Origin: an uncultured Chlorobiaceae bacterium
Lineage (GTDB): Bacteria > Bacteroidota > Chlorobiia > Chlorobiales > Chlorobiaceae
Direction of reading: 5' to 3'
Length of the DNA: 38,220 nucleotides
Assembly (NCBI GenBank): GCA_903920215.1
Contig: CAIXLG010000007.1
Coordinates: forward strand, 1-38,220
The translations under genes were made by a program, and so were the position numbers. Positions 16,335 through 24,777 of this stretch are shown piece after piece (position 1 is the stretch's first letter; every line of letters starts with the position of its first letter). The notes below the pieces were generated by a model. It did no database searches and had not been told where the DNA came from. It was given only the letters and a program-made list of their open reading frames with translations.

Positions 16335-16723
16335 TGCTCACAGGTAAAGGTTTCGTTGAAAGTGAAATATACTGTCAAGTCAAACTCACCAGAAAAAAAT
16401 TTGACCTAATTTTACCAATATATTATTTAAAACCGCTCAATATGAAGGGCGATACCCGAAAAAAGAGGCGTGCGGCGCTCAGAAAAAAATTTTCAAACAT
16501 AATACTCCAGCCCCATACCGTAGTTATATGACAATGCTTTTCCTTTTATGTCGTCTAAAAGACTATCCTGAGCATCTATACGTGTGAAGATAATAGCCTC
16601 TTGATCATATTTTTCTATTTGCTATGGAGTGTAAAATGTTTTAACTTGATTAAAAATCGGTAATAATTACCGGAATCCATTTTTACCTGAATACCTTTCT
16701 TAAAACTCTAAACAAAAAAAGCC
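16335..16723. other. Divergent intergenic region before csmB, with a palindrome
   Basis: No convincing gene; an 80-codon plus-strand frame starting inside the flavodoxin gene has no family features. A perfect 15-base inverted repeat (CGGTAAT, A, ATTACCG) lies at 16658-16672, 51 bases before csmB, and may be an operator. TTGATT at 16646-16651 could be part of a promoter, but no well spaced -10 box is evident. Confidence 0.5.
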
Positions 16724-16945
16724 ATGTCAAACGGAACAAATGATGTATCGGGCGCTATCAGCAACCTTTTTGATACCTTCGGAAAACTTGCTCAGCAGCA
16801 GGTTGAATTGCTTAACAGCGGTATCAAAACAGCAACATCGCTTATCGAGCCTCTTGGAAAAACAGCTACAGAACTTGCAGGCAACTTGGTAAACGCTCTT
16901 TCTCAGGTTTTGCAGTCTGTATCTACAGCTATTGCTAGAAAGTAA
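16724..16945 (+). CDS. csmB: Chlorosome envelope protein B
   Basis: A 73-residue structural protein of the chlorosome envelope, the antenna sac of green sulfur bacteria, found in its lipid monolayer. It starts MSNGTNDVSGAI, has FGKLAQQQVELLNSG and TATSLIEPLGKTATELAGN, and ends LQSVSTAIARK. This matches the CsmB/CsmF family, whose members are about 75 residues, alanine-rich and amphipathic; the MSNGT start favours CsmB. There is no signal peptide. The ribosome-binding site is weak (an A-rich leader), though the protein should be abundant. It is a monocistronic gene ending at a strong terminator. The CsmF alternative would need a family alignment to exclude. Confidence 0.87.
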   Translation: MSNGTNDVSGAISNLFDTFGKLAQQQVELLNSGIKTATSLIEPLGKTATELAGNLVNALSQVLQSVSTAIARK

Positions 16946-16960
16946 AAGCTGCTTTTTTTT

Positions 16961-17000
16961 AAAAAGCACCTTATACCCAGAGTATAGGGTGCTTTTTTTT
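16961..17000 (+). terminator. Rho-independent terminator of csmB
   Basis: A 16-base stem (16961-16976 with 16982-16997, one G:T pair) with a 5-base loop, ending in a run of T. It starts 15 bases after the csmB stop codon. The opposite strand also gives a T run, so it may work in both directions. Confidence 0.88.
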
Positions 17001-17082
17001 TGCTCTCCAGAAAAGATTTGTCAATTGAAATCGTAGAAACTGGCCTCGTATTACAACGACACCTGCAGAGAAGGCTGCCTGT

Positions 17083-18090
17083 ATGACCATCCATAAAAAA
17101 ATCTCCAACCTGTTCAGCACTCATTACAGTAATAACGCCCTTTCAATCATAAAAATACAGGGTGATGCCTCAAGCCGTCAATATTTCAGAGTAACTGGCA
17201 CACATGGATCCGCTATTGCCTGTTACGACCCGGCATTTGAAAAAGCAACACCCGACACATACCCTTTTCTGTTATTGCACAGCCTTTTATCCCGTCATGC
17301 CATCCCTGTTCCGGCGCTTGTAACCGCTGATAATGAATACGGCCTTCTGCTTCTTGAAGACTGCGGCGACCTCCTTTTGCAGAACGTATTCGGATCATCA
17401 TTAGAGCACACTGCTCCTGAGCGCTACCGGGAGATCATTGATATCCTCATACAGCTTCAATCTCTGCATGGTCAGAACAACCAGATTCCGTTCAGCATCA
17501 GTTTTGATCATGAAAAACTCATGTTTGAATTTGATTTTTTTATCAAGCATGGCCTGCTCGACTATTTTTCTCCAGTTTTCGACCGGAAGTCAGTCGGCAG
17601 CTTACGACATGAATTTGAAACCATTGCAGAGCTCCTTGTCAAGCCAAAACATTTTGTTCTGAACCACCGCGATTTTCACAGCCGCAATATTCTTGTTTAC
17701 AATGAAAAACCGGTGATTATAGACTTTCAGGACGCACGAATGGGCCTGCCGCAATATGATGCCGTTTCTCTCATCAGAGACTCCTATGTCAAGCTCAGCC
17801 CCTCGCTGACCGAAGAGCTAAAGAACTATCACTATAATGCTCTCTATAACCATGGGCTGACCACCATGAGTTTTGATGAATATCTGTTTTATTTTGATAT
17901 CATGGCCTTTCAGCGAAATATCAAGGCCATAGGCACCTTCTGTTACCAGACCATGGTTAAAAAAAACAGTGCATTCCAGCACTCGATTTCTCCGACACTG
18001 AGCTACCTGCCCGATTATATAAACGCAAGAAAAGAGTTGAAAACAGCAGGAACAATACTTCAGGCTCTCCTTGATGACAGTGCCACATGA
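17083..18090 (+). CDS. amgK: Sugar kinase, AmgK-like (aminoglycoside phosphotransferase fold)
   Basis: Predicted anomeric kinase making MurNAc (or GlcNAc) 1-phosphate in peptidoglycan recycling. The 335-residue protein opens with a GDASSRQYFRV nucleotide-binding strand. It carries the kinase catalytic loop NHRDFHSRNILV (Asp at about residue 204) and the metal-binding IDFQDARMG. The PALVTADNEYGLLLLEDCGD segment is typical of AmgK and its homologues. Its stop overlaps the next start by four bases (ATGA), so it is coupled to the MurU-like enzyme, the same pairing as in Pseudomonas cell-wall recycling. A plain choline/aminoglycoside kinase is less likely because of the neighbours. The start ATG follows an AGAAGG-like site. 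Confidence 0.82.
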   Translation: MTIHKKISNLFSTHYSNNALSIIKIQGDASSRQYFRVTGTHGSAIACYDPAFEKATPDTYPFLLLHSLLSRHAIPVPALVTADNEYGLLLLEDCGDLLLQNVFGSSLEHTAPERYREIIDILIQLQSLHGQNNQIPFSISFDHEKLMFEFDFFIKHGLLDYFSPVFDRKSVGSLRHEFETIAELLVKPKHFVLNHRDFHSRNILVYNEKPVIIDFQDARMGLPQYDAVSLIRDSYVKLSPSLTEELKNYHYNALYNHGLTTMSFDEYLFYFDIMAFQRNIKAIGTFCYQTMVKKNSAFQHSISPTLSYLPDYINARKELKTAGTILQALLDDSAT

Positions 18091-19049
18091 AAGCATTTAT
18101 ACTTGCAGCTGGCTTCGGCACCCGATTGCGTCCATTAACCGATCATATACCAAAACCAATGATCCCGATTCTTAATATTCCGAGCCTTTTCTATACTTTT
18201 TTTCTATTGAAGCAAGCCGGAATTACAGAAATTATTTGCAACATCCACCATCATGCCGTTGCGATTCGGCGCTTTATAGAATCAAGCGACCTCCCGGGTC
18301 TTGCTATCACGTTTTCAGAGGAACCGGTAATTCTAGGAACAGGGGGCGGCCTGAAAAAATGTGAATCCCTTCTGGGATCTGACGATTTTCTTCTGGTCAA
18401 CAGCGACATTATTACCGATATTGATTTCAGGGCACTTATTCGCCACCATCACGAGTCTGGCTGTCCAGGAACCCTTGCTTTGCATGAAACACCGAAAGCT
18501 GCAGCTATTGGATATATCGGGGTTGAAAATAATCTTGTCAAAGACTTCAGAAATACACGCAATACCGGACTTGTTTCTTCGTATATCTACACCGGCATTG
18601 CCGTTCTCAACCCGAAGATTTTCCAGTTCCTGAAAGAGGAGTTTTCAGGAATTGTTGATACAGGATTTACAGGCCTTATTGATAATGGCGGCCTCAGTTA
18701 TTACCCGCATGAAGGGCTATGGAAGGATATCGGCTCCATGCAAAGCTACTGGCAGGCAAATCTCGATACAAACTCACGCATTACCGGCATGTCTCTTAAA
18801 ATGAACCTTGCAATCGGCATGTATCCGCATTACATCTCTGGGGAAGCTTTCATCAGTAAAGATGCTGAAGTATCCTGCTCCGTAATCGGAAAAGGATGCC
18901 ACATAGGAGCAGATTGTACCATCAGAAATGCAGTACTGCTGCCGGGAGTAACAGTAAAGCCTGGAACAGCCATCAGCAATGCCGTGGTCGATCCCTTCAG
19001 TACAACAATAATGGAGCAAAACGCACAAAACAGGATAAACTCATGGTAG
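18087..19049 (+). CDS. murU: Nucleotidyltransferase, MurU-like, with a beta-helix tail
   Basis: Predicted N-acetylmuramate 1-phosphate uridylyltransferase making UDP-MurNAc. Residues 1-230 form the nucleotidyltransferase domain: KAFILAAGFGTRLRPLT with the signature GxGTRLxPLT, PKPMIPI, GTGGGLKKC and LLVNSDIITDIDF. The remainder (about residues 235-320) resembles a left-handed beta-helix (GEAFISKDAEVSCSVIGKG; IGADCTIRNAVLLPG). Pseudomonas MurU is near 225 residues, so this version is longer. Mannose-1-phosphate guanylyltransferase or a GlmU-like enzyme is the alternative on sequence alone; the kinase and NamZ neighbours favour MurU. It overlaps amgK by four bases and the next gene by seven. 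Confidence 0.75.
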   Translation: MKAFILAAGFGTRLRPLTDHIPKPMIPILNIPSLFYTFFLLKQAGITEIICNIHHHAVAIRRFIESSDLPGLAITFSEEPVILGTGGGLKKCESLLGSDDFLLVNSDIITDIDFRALIRHHHESGCPGTLALHETPKAAAIGYIGVENNLVKDFRNTRNTGLVSSYIYTGIAVLNPKIFQFLKEEFSGIVDTGFTGLIDNGGLSYYPHEGLWKDIGSMQSYWQANLDTNSRITGMSLKMNLAIGMYPHYISGEAFISKDAEVSCSVIGKGCHIGADCTIRNAVLLPGVTVKPGTAISNAVVDPFSTTIMEQNAQNRINSW

Positions 19050-20206
19050 CAACAGGACTGGACATCCTGCTCAGAGATACCGACAGGTTTCTTAGCAGGA
19101 ACATAGGTCTCATCGTCAACCAGACATCTGTAACTCCTGAATTGAAATACTCATGGAACGTTCTGAAAGAAAAAGGGCTTCATCTGAGAAGAATTTTTTC
19201 CCCTGAACACGGCCTTTTCGCTACCGAACAGGATCAAATTTCCGTCACCTACCAGCCGGAACTGGACTGTGAAGTAGTAAGCCTGTACGGCGACACAGCA
19301 GAATCGCTTCTTCCTGAAAAAGCGCTGCTTGACAACCTTGATATTATATTGTTTGACATTCAGGATGTGGGCTCACGATACTACACCTATGTCAATACCC
19401 TGGCACTTTTTATGGAAGCAGTTTCCGGCAGGGATATAGAAATCATGGTGCTTGACCGCCCGAATCCTCTGGGAGGAACCATTATCGAAGGTCCATTGCT
19501 TGACCCTGCATTCCGTTCGTTTGTAGGTGTCTTTCCCATTCCAGTCCGCCACGGAATGACCGCCGGGGAGCTGGCCCATCTCTACCGTGACTTCAAAAAA
19601 ATTGATATCAACCTCAGCGTTATTGCAATGGAAGGATGGAACCGCTCTATGCTCTTCCCTGAAACAGGCCAGCCCTGGATTCCTCCCTCCCCAAACATGC
19701 CGACATTTTCGACTGCCGAGGTTTATCCGGGAATGTGTCTTTTCGAAGGACTGAACGTTTCTGAAGGGAGAGGCACTACCACACCGTTTCAACTCTCAGG
19801 AGCACCATTCATAAATCCCCGCGACCTTGCCGACCGTTGCACCGGGTATGGACTCCAGGGGGTTCTGTTCCGCCCGGTATGGTTCAAACCGACATTTCAT
19901 AAGTTTTGCGGAGAAGTTATCGGCGGCATCTGGTTGCAGGTTACTGATCACTCATGCTTCAGATCCTTTGCGACCGGGGTTGCCATAACAGCCGCACTCA
20001 ATGAAATGTACCCGCAGCAGTTGAAGTTTCTCAAGGGAGTATATGAATTCAACGATACCCTTCCGGCTTTTGATCTTCTTGCAGGCAGCAGCCATATACG
20101 GAGCATGATACTCGAAGGATGCGAGCCCGACAGTATTATTAATTCATGGCTAAGTGACGAAACTGGATTTGCAGAAATCAAGCAACGCTTTCACCTCTAC
20201 AATTAA
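19043..20206 (+). CDS. namZ: Exo-beta-N-acetylmuramidase, NamZ/DUF1343
   Basis: Predicted hydrolase removing terminal MurNAc from peptidoglycan fragments. The 387-residue protein shows family blocks GLIVNQTSVTP, RRIFSPEHGLF, LFDIQDVGSRYYTYVNTL, DRPNPLGG and PSPNMPT with EGLNVSEGRGTTTPF. I start at the ATG at 19043, seven bases inside the end of the MurU-like gene; an earlier in-frame start would lie deep in that gene. This start leaves no signal peptide, whereas characterised NamZ proteins are secreted, so the enzyme would be cytoplasmic unless exported otherwise. The position between murU-like and a symporter fits MurNAc recovery. The catalytic role is known for the family; the substrate here is inferred. 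Confidence 0.85.
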   Translation: MVATGLDILLRDTDRFLSRNIGLIVNQTSVTPELKYSWNVLKEKGLHLRRIFSPEHGLFATEQDQISVTYQPELDCEVVSLYGDTAESLLPEKALLDNLDIILFDIQDVGSRYYTYVNTLALFMEAVSGRDIEIMVLDRPNPLGGTIIEGPLLDPAFRSFVGVFPIPVRHGMTAGELAHLYRDFKKIDINLSVIAMEGWNRSMLFPETGQPWIPPSPNMPTFSTAEVYPGMCLFEGLNVSEGRGTTTPFQLSGAPFINPRDLADRCTGYGLQGVLFRPVWFKPTFHKFCGEVIGGIWLQVTDHSCFRSFATGVAITAALNEMYPQQLKFLKGVYEFNDTLPAFDLLAGSSHIRSMILEGCEPDSIINSWLSDETGFAEIKQRFHLYN

Positions 20207-20291
20207 ATGACACTCTTCATGCTGGGTTCAATTTTCATGACAGCTCTACCCGATACCCTTTTATATTAACCTCCCTCGAACAATACAGACA

Positions 20292-21701
20292 ATGCAGACC
20301 ATCGATCTTGCCATCATTATTCTGTTTCTTATTGGCAATACGCTCTTTGGTTTATGGCATGGTAAAAGCAACAAAAATTCCAGAGACTATTTTCACGGCG
20401 GCCACAATATGCCATGGATTGTTTCGATGCTCTCCATTGTTGCCTCAGAAACCTCAGTACTTACATTTGTCAGTGTTCCCGGTCTGGCCTACAGGGGCGA
20501 CTGGACCTTTCTTCAGCTTGCGATGGGATACATTATCGGCAGGATACTTGTCAGTTTCGTGCTCTTGCCTATGTATTTCAAACATGGCGTCAGCTCTATT
20601 TATGAAGTCATCGGTATCAGGTTCGGGCCAGGCATGCAGAAACTGGCCGCTCTTGTATTTCTGGTCACCAGAACTCTTGGTGACGCCATCAGGTTTCTCG
20701 CTGCCGGTGTTGTTGTTCAGGTTGTCACCGGCTGGTCCCTTCCGCTCTCAATCTTGATAATTGGTATGGTCACCCTTATCTACACCCTATCGGGAGGCAT
20801 TAAAGCCGTTATCTGGCTCGAAAGTTTTCAGTTTGCTCTTTACCTTCTGGGCGGCATTCTCTCGATAGTCTTCCTTCTTCATTCCATAGACAAGAGTCTT
20901 CCTGACATACTGATGCCGCTTGAAAAAGCAGGAAAATTAAACATCATCAATACAGACCCGCATATTTTCACCAACCCTCTTGCCTTTTTCAGCGCCTTTA
21001 CAGGAGGCATCCTCCTTTCACTATCTTCTCACGGAGTAGACTACATGATGGTACAGCGTGTACTCGGATGCAAAAATCTTGGATCCGCAAGGAAAGCCAT
21101 GATTGGCAGTGGCTTTTTTGTTTTTTTTCAGTTTTCAGTTTTTCTTCTCGCAGGCTCTCTGATCTCAGTGTTCATGCATGGTGCATCAATGGAAAAAGAC
21201 CGGGAATTTGCCTTTTTTATTGTTCACTATCTCCCCGCTGGATTAAAGGGATTATTAATTGCCGGAGTGCTGTCAGCCGCCATGTCCACACACAGTTCTG
21301 CTATCAATGCCCTGGCCTCTTCAACAGTAAACGACATCCTTGGAGGAAAAGCTTCGCTCGGCTTTTCAAAACTGATCAGCTTCATCTGGGCAATAGTGCT
21401 TATCATCATTGCACTTATGTTTGATGCTGGCAACAAGGCTATTGTCATGGTAGGCCTTGAAATCGCTTCGTTTACCTATGGAGGACTCCTGGGACTCTTT
21501 CTGTTATCAAAAAGCAAACGGGCGTTTCATCCGGCAAGTCTTGGGATTGGTCTTGTTGCCAGCATGGGCATTGTCTTTGTTCTTAAATTTTTTGGACTTG
21601 CATGGACATGGTATATTACCGTTTCAGTTTTAGTAAACCTTTTGGTAAGCCTTGGTATCGATATGGTCTTCTTTAAAAAAAGAGTTCAGCAGCAGCAGTG
21701 A
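20292..21701 (+). CDS. Sodium:solute symporter, possible muropeptide-sugar importer
   Basis: Inner-membrane SSS-family transporter of 469 residues with about 12-13 hydrophobic segments. The family core is visible: the start FLIGNTLFGLWHG, SRDYFHGGHNMPWIVSMLSIVASETS (the sodium-site helix 1) and VTLIYTLSGGIKAVIWLESFQF. It follows namZ by 85 bases on the same strand, so it is the natural importer for the sugar or disaccharide handled by this cluster. A SSS-type transporter (MurT) serves MurNAc uptake in Tannerella, which supports the idea. The specific substrate is inferred from context only; sugars, amino acids and other solutes also use this family. Confidence 0.85.
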   Translation: MQTIDLAIIILFLIGNTLFGLWHGKSNKNSRDYFHGGHNMPWIVSMLSIVASETSVLTFVSVPGLAYRGDWTFLQLAMGYIIGRILVSFVLLPMYFKHGVSSIYEVIGIRFGPGMQKLAALVFLVTRTLGDAIRFLAAGVVVQVVTGWSLPLSILIIGMVTLIYTLSGGIKAVIWLESFQFALYLLGGILSIVFLLHSIDKSLPDILMPLEKAGKLNIINTDPHIFTNPLAFFSAFTGGILLSLSSHGVDYMMVQRVLGCKNLGSARKAMIGSGFFVFFQFSVFLLAGSLISVFMHGASMEKDREFAFFIVHYLPAGLKGLLIAGVLSAAMSTHSSAINALASSTVNDILGGKASLGFSKLISFIWAIVLIIIALMFDAGNKAIVMVGLEIASFTYGGLLGLFLLSKSKRAFHPASLGIGLVASMGIVFVLKFFGLAWTWYITVSVLVNLLVSLGIDMVFFKKRVQQQQ

Positions 21702-21768
21702 ACTTTTTATTCTGGAAACTCGTATCTTTACATCAAAAAAAATAAAATCATATCCATATAACCTGTCC

Positions 21769-22131
21769 ATGATGAAAATTCTTGTTGTTGAAGATGACGC
21801 AGCTGTAAGAAAATTTTTGGTCACTGTACTGAAAAAAGAAAGCTATACTGTGTACGAAGCTGACAACGGTATCAATGCCCTTTTGATCCTGAAGGAGCAA
21901 AAGGATATCTCTGTGATGATCACCGATCTCATCATGCCCGAAAAAGAGGGCTTTGAAACGATTATCGAGGTAAAAAAACAATATCCAGCTATAAACATCA
22001 TAGCTATTTCAGGCGGTGGGCAAGTTGGCCCTGAAAACTTCCTTGTTCTGGCTGATGCCCTCGGAGCGCACACCACACTTAAAAAACCTTTCAGTGGTCA
22101 CGAACTGATTCGTGCTATAAAAAACCTTTAA
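21769..22131 (+). CDS. Single-domain response regulator (CheY-like receiver)
   Basis: A stand-alone receiver domain of about 120 residues. Acidic pocket residues are at ILVVEDD (Glu8, Asp9, Asp10), the phosphorylated Asp53 in MITDLIMPEK, Ser81 in AISGG where Thr is common, and Lys106 in KKPF. There is no output domain. Two start codons adjoin at 21769 and 21772 and cannot be separated. An upstream in-frame extension overlaps the symporter gene and is rejected. It lies 67 bases after the symporter and might be co-transcribed. The partner kinase is not in the window. Confidence 0.88.
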   Translation: MMKILVVEDDAAVRKFLVTVLKKESYTVYEADNGINALLILKEQKDISVMITDLIMPEKEGFETIIEVKKQYPAINIIAISGGGQVGPENFLVLADALGAHTTLKKPFSGHELIRAIKNL

Positions 22132-22186
22132 CTTCAACTGATAAAGAACCTTTCGCTGGGGGGACTCAAGGAAACTTTATATCATT

Positions 22187-22888
22187 CTATTCAGGAAGTG
22201 TATCATAGTAATGTTCCAGCCCCTCTTGCTCTTCATCAGCTTCATTGATAACTTCAAATGTTTTATTTTTTGCCTTTTCAACCCATAATGCCACAACAAG
22301 AAGCTCTGCTACATCAGATCGATTGATAAACCCGCTCCACAATCTGTCGCCAGTATCTACATGAAGCTTATGCTGCAAAGGTTCCCCATCCTTTAAACCC
22401 CCGGGCCTCACAATGGTATACGATCGCCCACCCATTGAGAATACCTTTCTCAGATGCTCCTCCGCTTCCCATTTTTTAGACAGTACACCAGCAAAAAGAT
22501 TAAGCGGATGATACCATTTGGTAACAGCCATTGAACTTACCAGTCCAAAATGCTTTACCCCGGCATTTGCAGCTTCATCGACAAGCCTGATCACGCCATC
22601 CCGATCAACATCCCCTGGAGATGATTCGCCACTCACAGAACTGGATCCAAGCGCAGAAATTACAGCATCACAACCCGTTACAGCCTTTGCTATTTCTGCA
22701 GCACTTTGAATCTTGCCAGTTGCAATTTCTACACTTTCGCCAAACATACCGACAGCCTTTTCCCTCTCTCTGGAAAACACTCTTACCTTTACCCCGTAAT
22801 GCAATAGTCTTTTAACTACCCATTGCCCGGTTTTTCCCGTTGCCCCGACAACGAGCACTTTTCCCTTATATCCAGTGTTGGCATCCAT
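22187..22888 (-). CDS. NAD(P)-binding protein, atypical SDR (NmrA/TIC62-like)
   Basis: A 233-residue Rossmann-fold protein. The dinucleotide-binding loop VLVVGATGKTGQWVV lies at residues 11-25, SREREKA follows, then CDAVISALGSSSV (about 90-102) and KHFGLVSSMAVTKW. The catalytic Tyr-x3-Lys of classical SDRs is not evident: the corresponding region reads KKWEAEEHLRK, as in atypical a5 members. YTIVRPGGLKDG is the usual later motif. Relatives occur in plants and cyanobacteria as TIC62 or isoflavone-reductase-like proteins. Its substrate is unknown. It is convergent with the response regulator and divergent from the pentapeptide protein. Confidence 0.83.
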   Translation of the reverse strand: MDANTGYKGKVLVVGATGKTGQWVVKRLLHYGVKVRVFSREREKAVGMFGESVEIATGKIQSAAEIAKAVTGCDAVISALGSSSVSGESSPGDVDRDGVIRLVDEAANAGVKHFGLVSSMAVTKWYHPLNLFAGVLSKKWEAEEHLRKVFSMGGRSYTIVRPGGLKDGEPLQHKLHVDTGDRLWSGFINRSDVAELLVVALWVEKAKNKTFEVINEADEEQEGLEHYYDTLPE

Positions 22889-23055
22889 GATACAATCGTT
22901 TAGAAGATTGAATACAACTTATTGTCTAATAATCCATTAATAATTAAACCACCTGCAGCTGCAATTAAGTTTCTTTTTCACAGCAGATATTTAATTACTT
23001 TTTCTGACGAAGCATTTTTCGCCCTCCCCCTGAGAGTTCATGTAAAGCTTTTTTT

Positions 23056-24432
23056 ATGCGTCACTCATCAACTAGACTCCTTATGAAACATCAACACCAT
23101 CGTATTGCAATGTTCTGTTCCTCTATGGCACTGTTGTTGATGACCCAACCTGCATCAGCATTCGATCCTGATGCACTCAACACCCTTAAAAAAAGTGTTT
23201 CGGAATGGAATGCCATGCGTCTCCATAGACCAGAACAAAACATCGACCTCTACAAGGCTCAACTTGAAAATGCAAATCTGACTGGTGCAAACCTCAGCAG
23301 AACGGTACTTGTCAGAGCAGAACTGAGCGGATCAACGCTCAACATGGCCGATATGAAGGCGTCAAACCTCATGATGGCGTATATACAAAAAGCAAATCTG
23401 AAAAACACCGACCTCTCCAGCGCTTACCTTGTCAAAGCAAATCTTAAGAAGTCATTCATGAAAGGGGCAAATTTTACTGGCGCCAACCTTCAAAGTGTCA
23501 ATCTGAGATGGACCATGCTGGAAAACGCAAACTTCAGCAAAGCTAACATGGCAAATACCATTCTTTTTGAGGCTAATCTTGAAAATGCAAATCTGAAAGG
23601 AGCCAACCTCAAAGGAGCCATGTTCATCGAACAGGCTAATCTTGCGGGAGCCACACTGTCCAATAACACCGTCCTGCCATCGGGGGAAAAAGCTTCTTTG
23701 TCATGGAGTGCCCGGCACAATGCATTATTTATCAATGAAGCTGAAACAGGCCCCATTGCCTATGACACGCCACCACCTGTTGAGCTTGTAGAGAATAAAA
23801 ATACACCACGGCCTTCGCCTGCCGGATCTACGATGTTACCGCAGACTGAAAGCAGAAAACAAGAGTCGCTGATAGCAGAAAATGTTGAATCGTGGAACAA
23901 AATGCGCAGCTTGAGTCCTGAGGTACCGGTAACTCTAAAAGAAGAAAAGCTGGAAAATTCTCATCTGAAAGGGATCAATCTTCAGCAAGCGGTTCTTGCC
24001 GGTTCGAGCTTTGAAGGAGCTTCTCTCGATAACGCCAACATGGCAGGAGCAGATCTAAGCGCAGCCAATTTCCATAAAGCTGACATGAAGTCAGCCCAAC
24101 TGCAAGGCGCAAATCTTCATGGAGCAAACATGGATCGTGCCTTTCTCAAGGGAGCAGACCTCAGCAAAACCAATCTATCCAATGCTGTTCTTTATGGAGC
24201 CATACTCACCGGTGCAAATCTGAGCGAAGCCAATCTGGAAGGAGCATCTTTGTTTGATGCTGATCTTGAAGGTGCCAATCTGGAAGGAACTAACCTGAAA
24301 GGAACAAACATTACAGATACAAATTTCAAGAATGCAACACTGTCACCGCTGACCATCCTCCCTTCTGGAATAAAGGCGACATCTGGCTGGGCAACCCTGA
24401 AAGATGCCATATTTGTAAACAAAACCAAGTAG
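23056..24432 (+). CDS. Exported pentapeptide-repeat protein with two repeated halves
   Basis: A 458-residue protein, or 449 if it starts at the ATG at 23083. A signal peptide ends near TQPASAF. Two homologous halves follow. Each opens with a short motif (VSEWNAMRLHRPE; VESWNKMRSLSPE), runs through an A(D/N)LxxANL pentapeptide block of 20-odd repeats forming a right-handed quadrilateral beta-helix, and closes with LPSGxKA, W, then a conserved AIFVN/ALFIN ending. The linker between halves is proline-rich. The duplicated half suggests an ancient gene duplication of one module. The periplasmic location is inferred from the signal. Function is unknown; DNA-mimic pentapeptide proteins are cytoplasmic, so that role is not indicated. 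Confidence 0.85.
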   Translation: MRHSSTRLLMKHQHHRIAMFCSSMALLLMTQPASAFDPDALNTLKKSVSEWNAMRLHRPEQNIDLYKAQLENANLTGANLSRTVLVRAELSGSTLNMADMKASNLMMAYIQKANLKNTDLSSAYLVKANLKKSFMKGANFTGANLQSVNLRWTMLENANFSKANMANTILFEANLENANLKGANLKGAMFIEQANLAGATLSNNTVLPSGEKASLSWSARHNALFINEAETGPIAYDTPPPVELVENKNTPRPSPAGSTMLPQTESRKQESLIAENVESWNKMRSLSPEVPVTLKEEKLENSHLKGINLQQAVLAGSSFEGASLDNANMAGADLSAANFHKADMKSAQLQGANLHGANMDRAFLKGADLSKTNLSNAVLYGAILTGANLSEANLEGASLFDADLEGANLEGTNLKGTNITDTNFKNATLSPLTILPSGIKATSGWATLKDAIFVNKTK

Positions 24433-24480
24433 TACCCACTCCAAAAGTGAAAACAAGGAGAATGAGCCGGAAAATGGCCA

Positions 24481-24777
24481 TCAGATCACTTCGTTCAGCC
24501 CAAGAAATCGCTTGCGATAAATAAGATGCTGAAGCAGATGGGCTTTAGTGATATTGGGATCACTGGCTTCAAGCCTGTGTTTTTTGCCTGTCCGGGTAAC
24601 CACATCGAGCGTACCGTCACCATTGACTTGGACAACTTTCCAAAACTTGTCTACCACATAATGATACTCCTCACCGTGTTCCAGAGGATACACCTGCTTG
24701 GCCCTGGGTCCAGGACAAAAAGAACTTTTAGGCTTATGGTAAACAATTTTATCACCGACTCTGAAATGTTGTATCAT
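24481..24777 (-). CDS. Conserved protein of unknown function, 98 residues
   Basis: I do not recognise a named family. The 98-residue protein begins IQHFRVGDKIVYHKPKSSF with a basic, proline-rich stretch, then YHYVVDKFWKVVQVNGDGTLDVVTRTGKKH, then a basic helical tail HLIYRKRFLGL. The alternation of short strands with VGDKIVY and VQVNGDGTLDVVTRTGKK resembles a small SH3/KOW-type barrel. A good ribosome-binding site AAAGGAGG lies 5 bases before the ATG, which makes expression credible. It faces away from the pentapeptide gene, whose stop is 48 bases beyond its own. The basic content fits binding to nucleic acid, but this is a guess. Confidence 0.7.
   Translation of the reverse strand: MIQHFRVGDKIVYHKPKSSFCPGPRAKQVYPLEHGEEYHYVVDKFWKVVQVNGDGTLDVVTRTGKKHRLEASDPNITKAHLLQHLIYRKRFLGLNEVI

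Noticed and set aside
16289-16531. An 80-codon plus-strand frame before csmB
   Set aside because: It starts inside the flavodoxin gene on the other strand and ends before csmB; no motif or ribosome-binding site.
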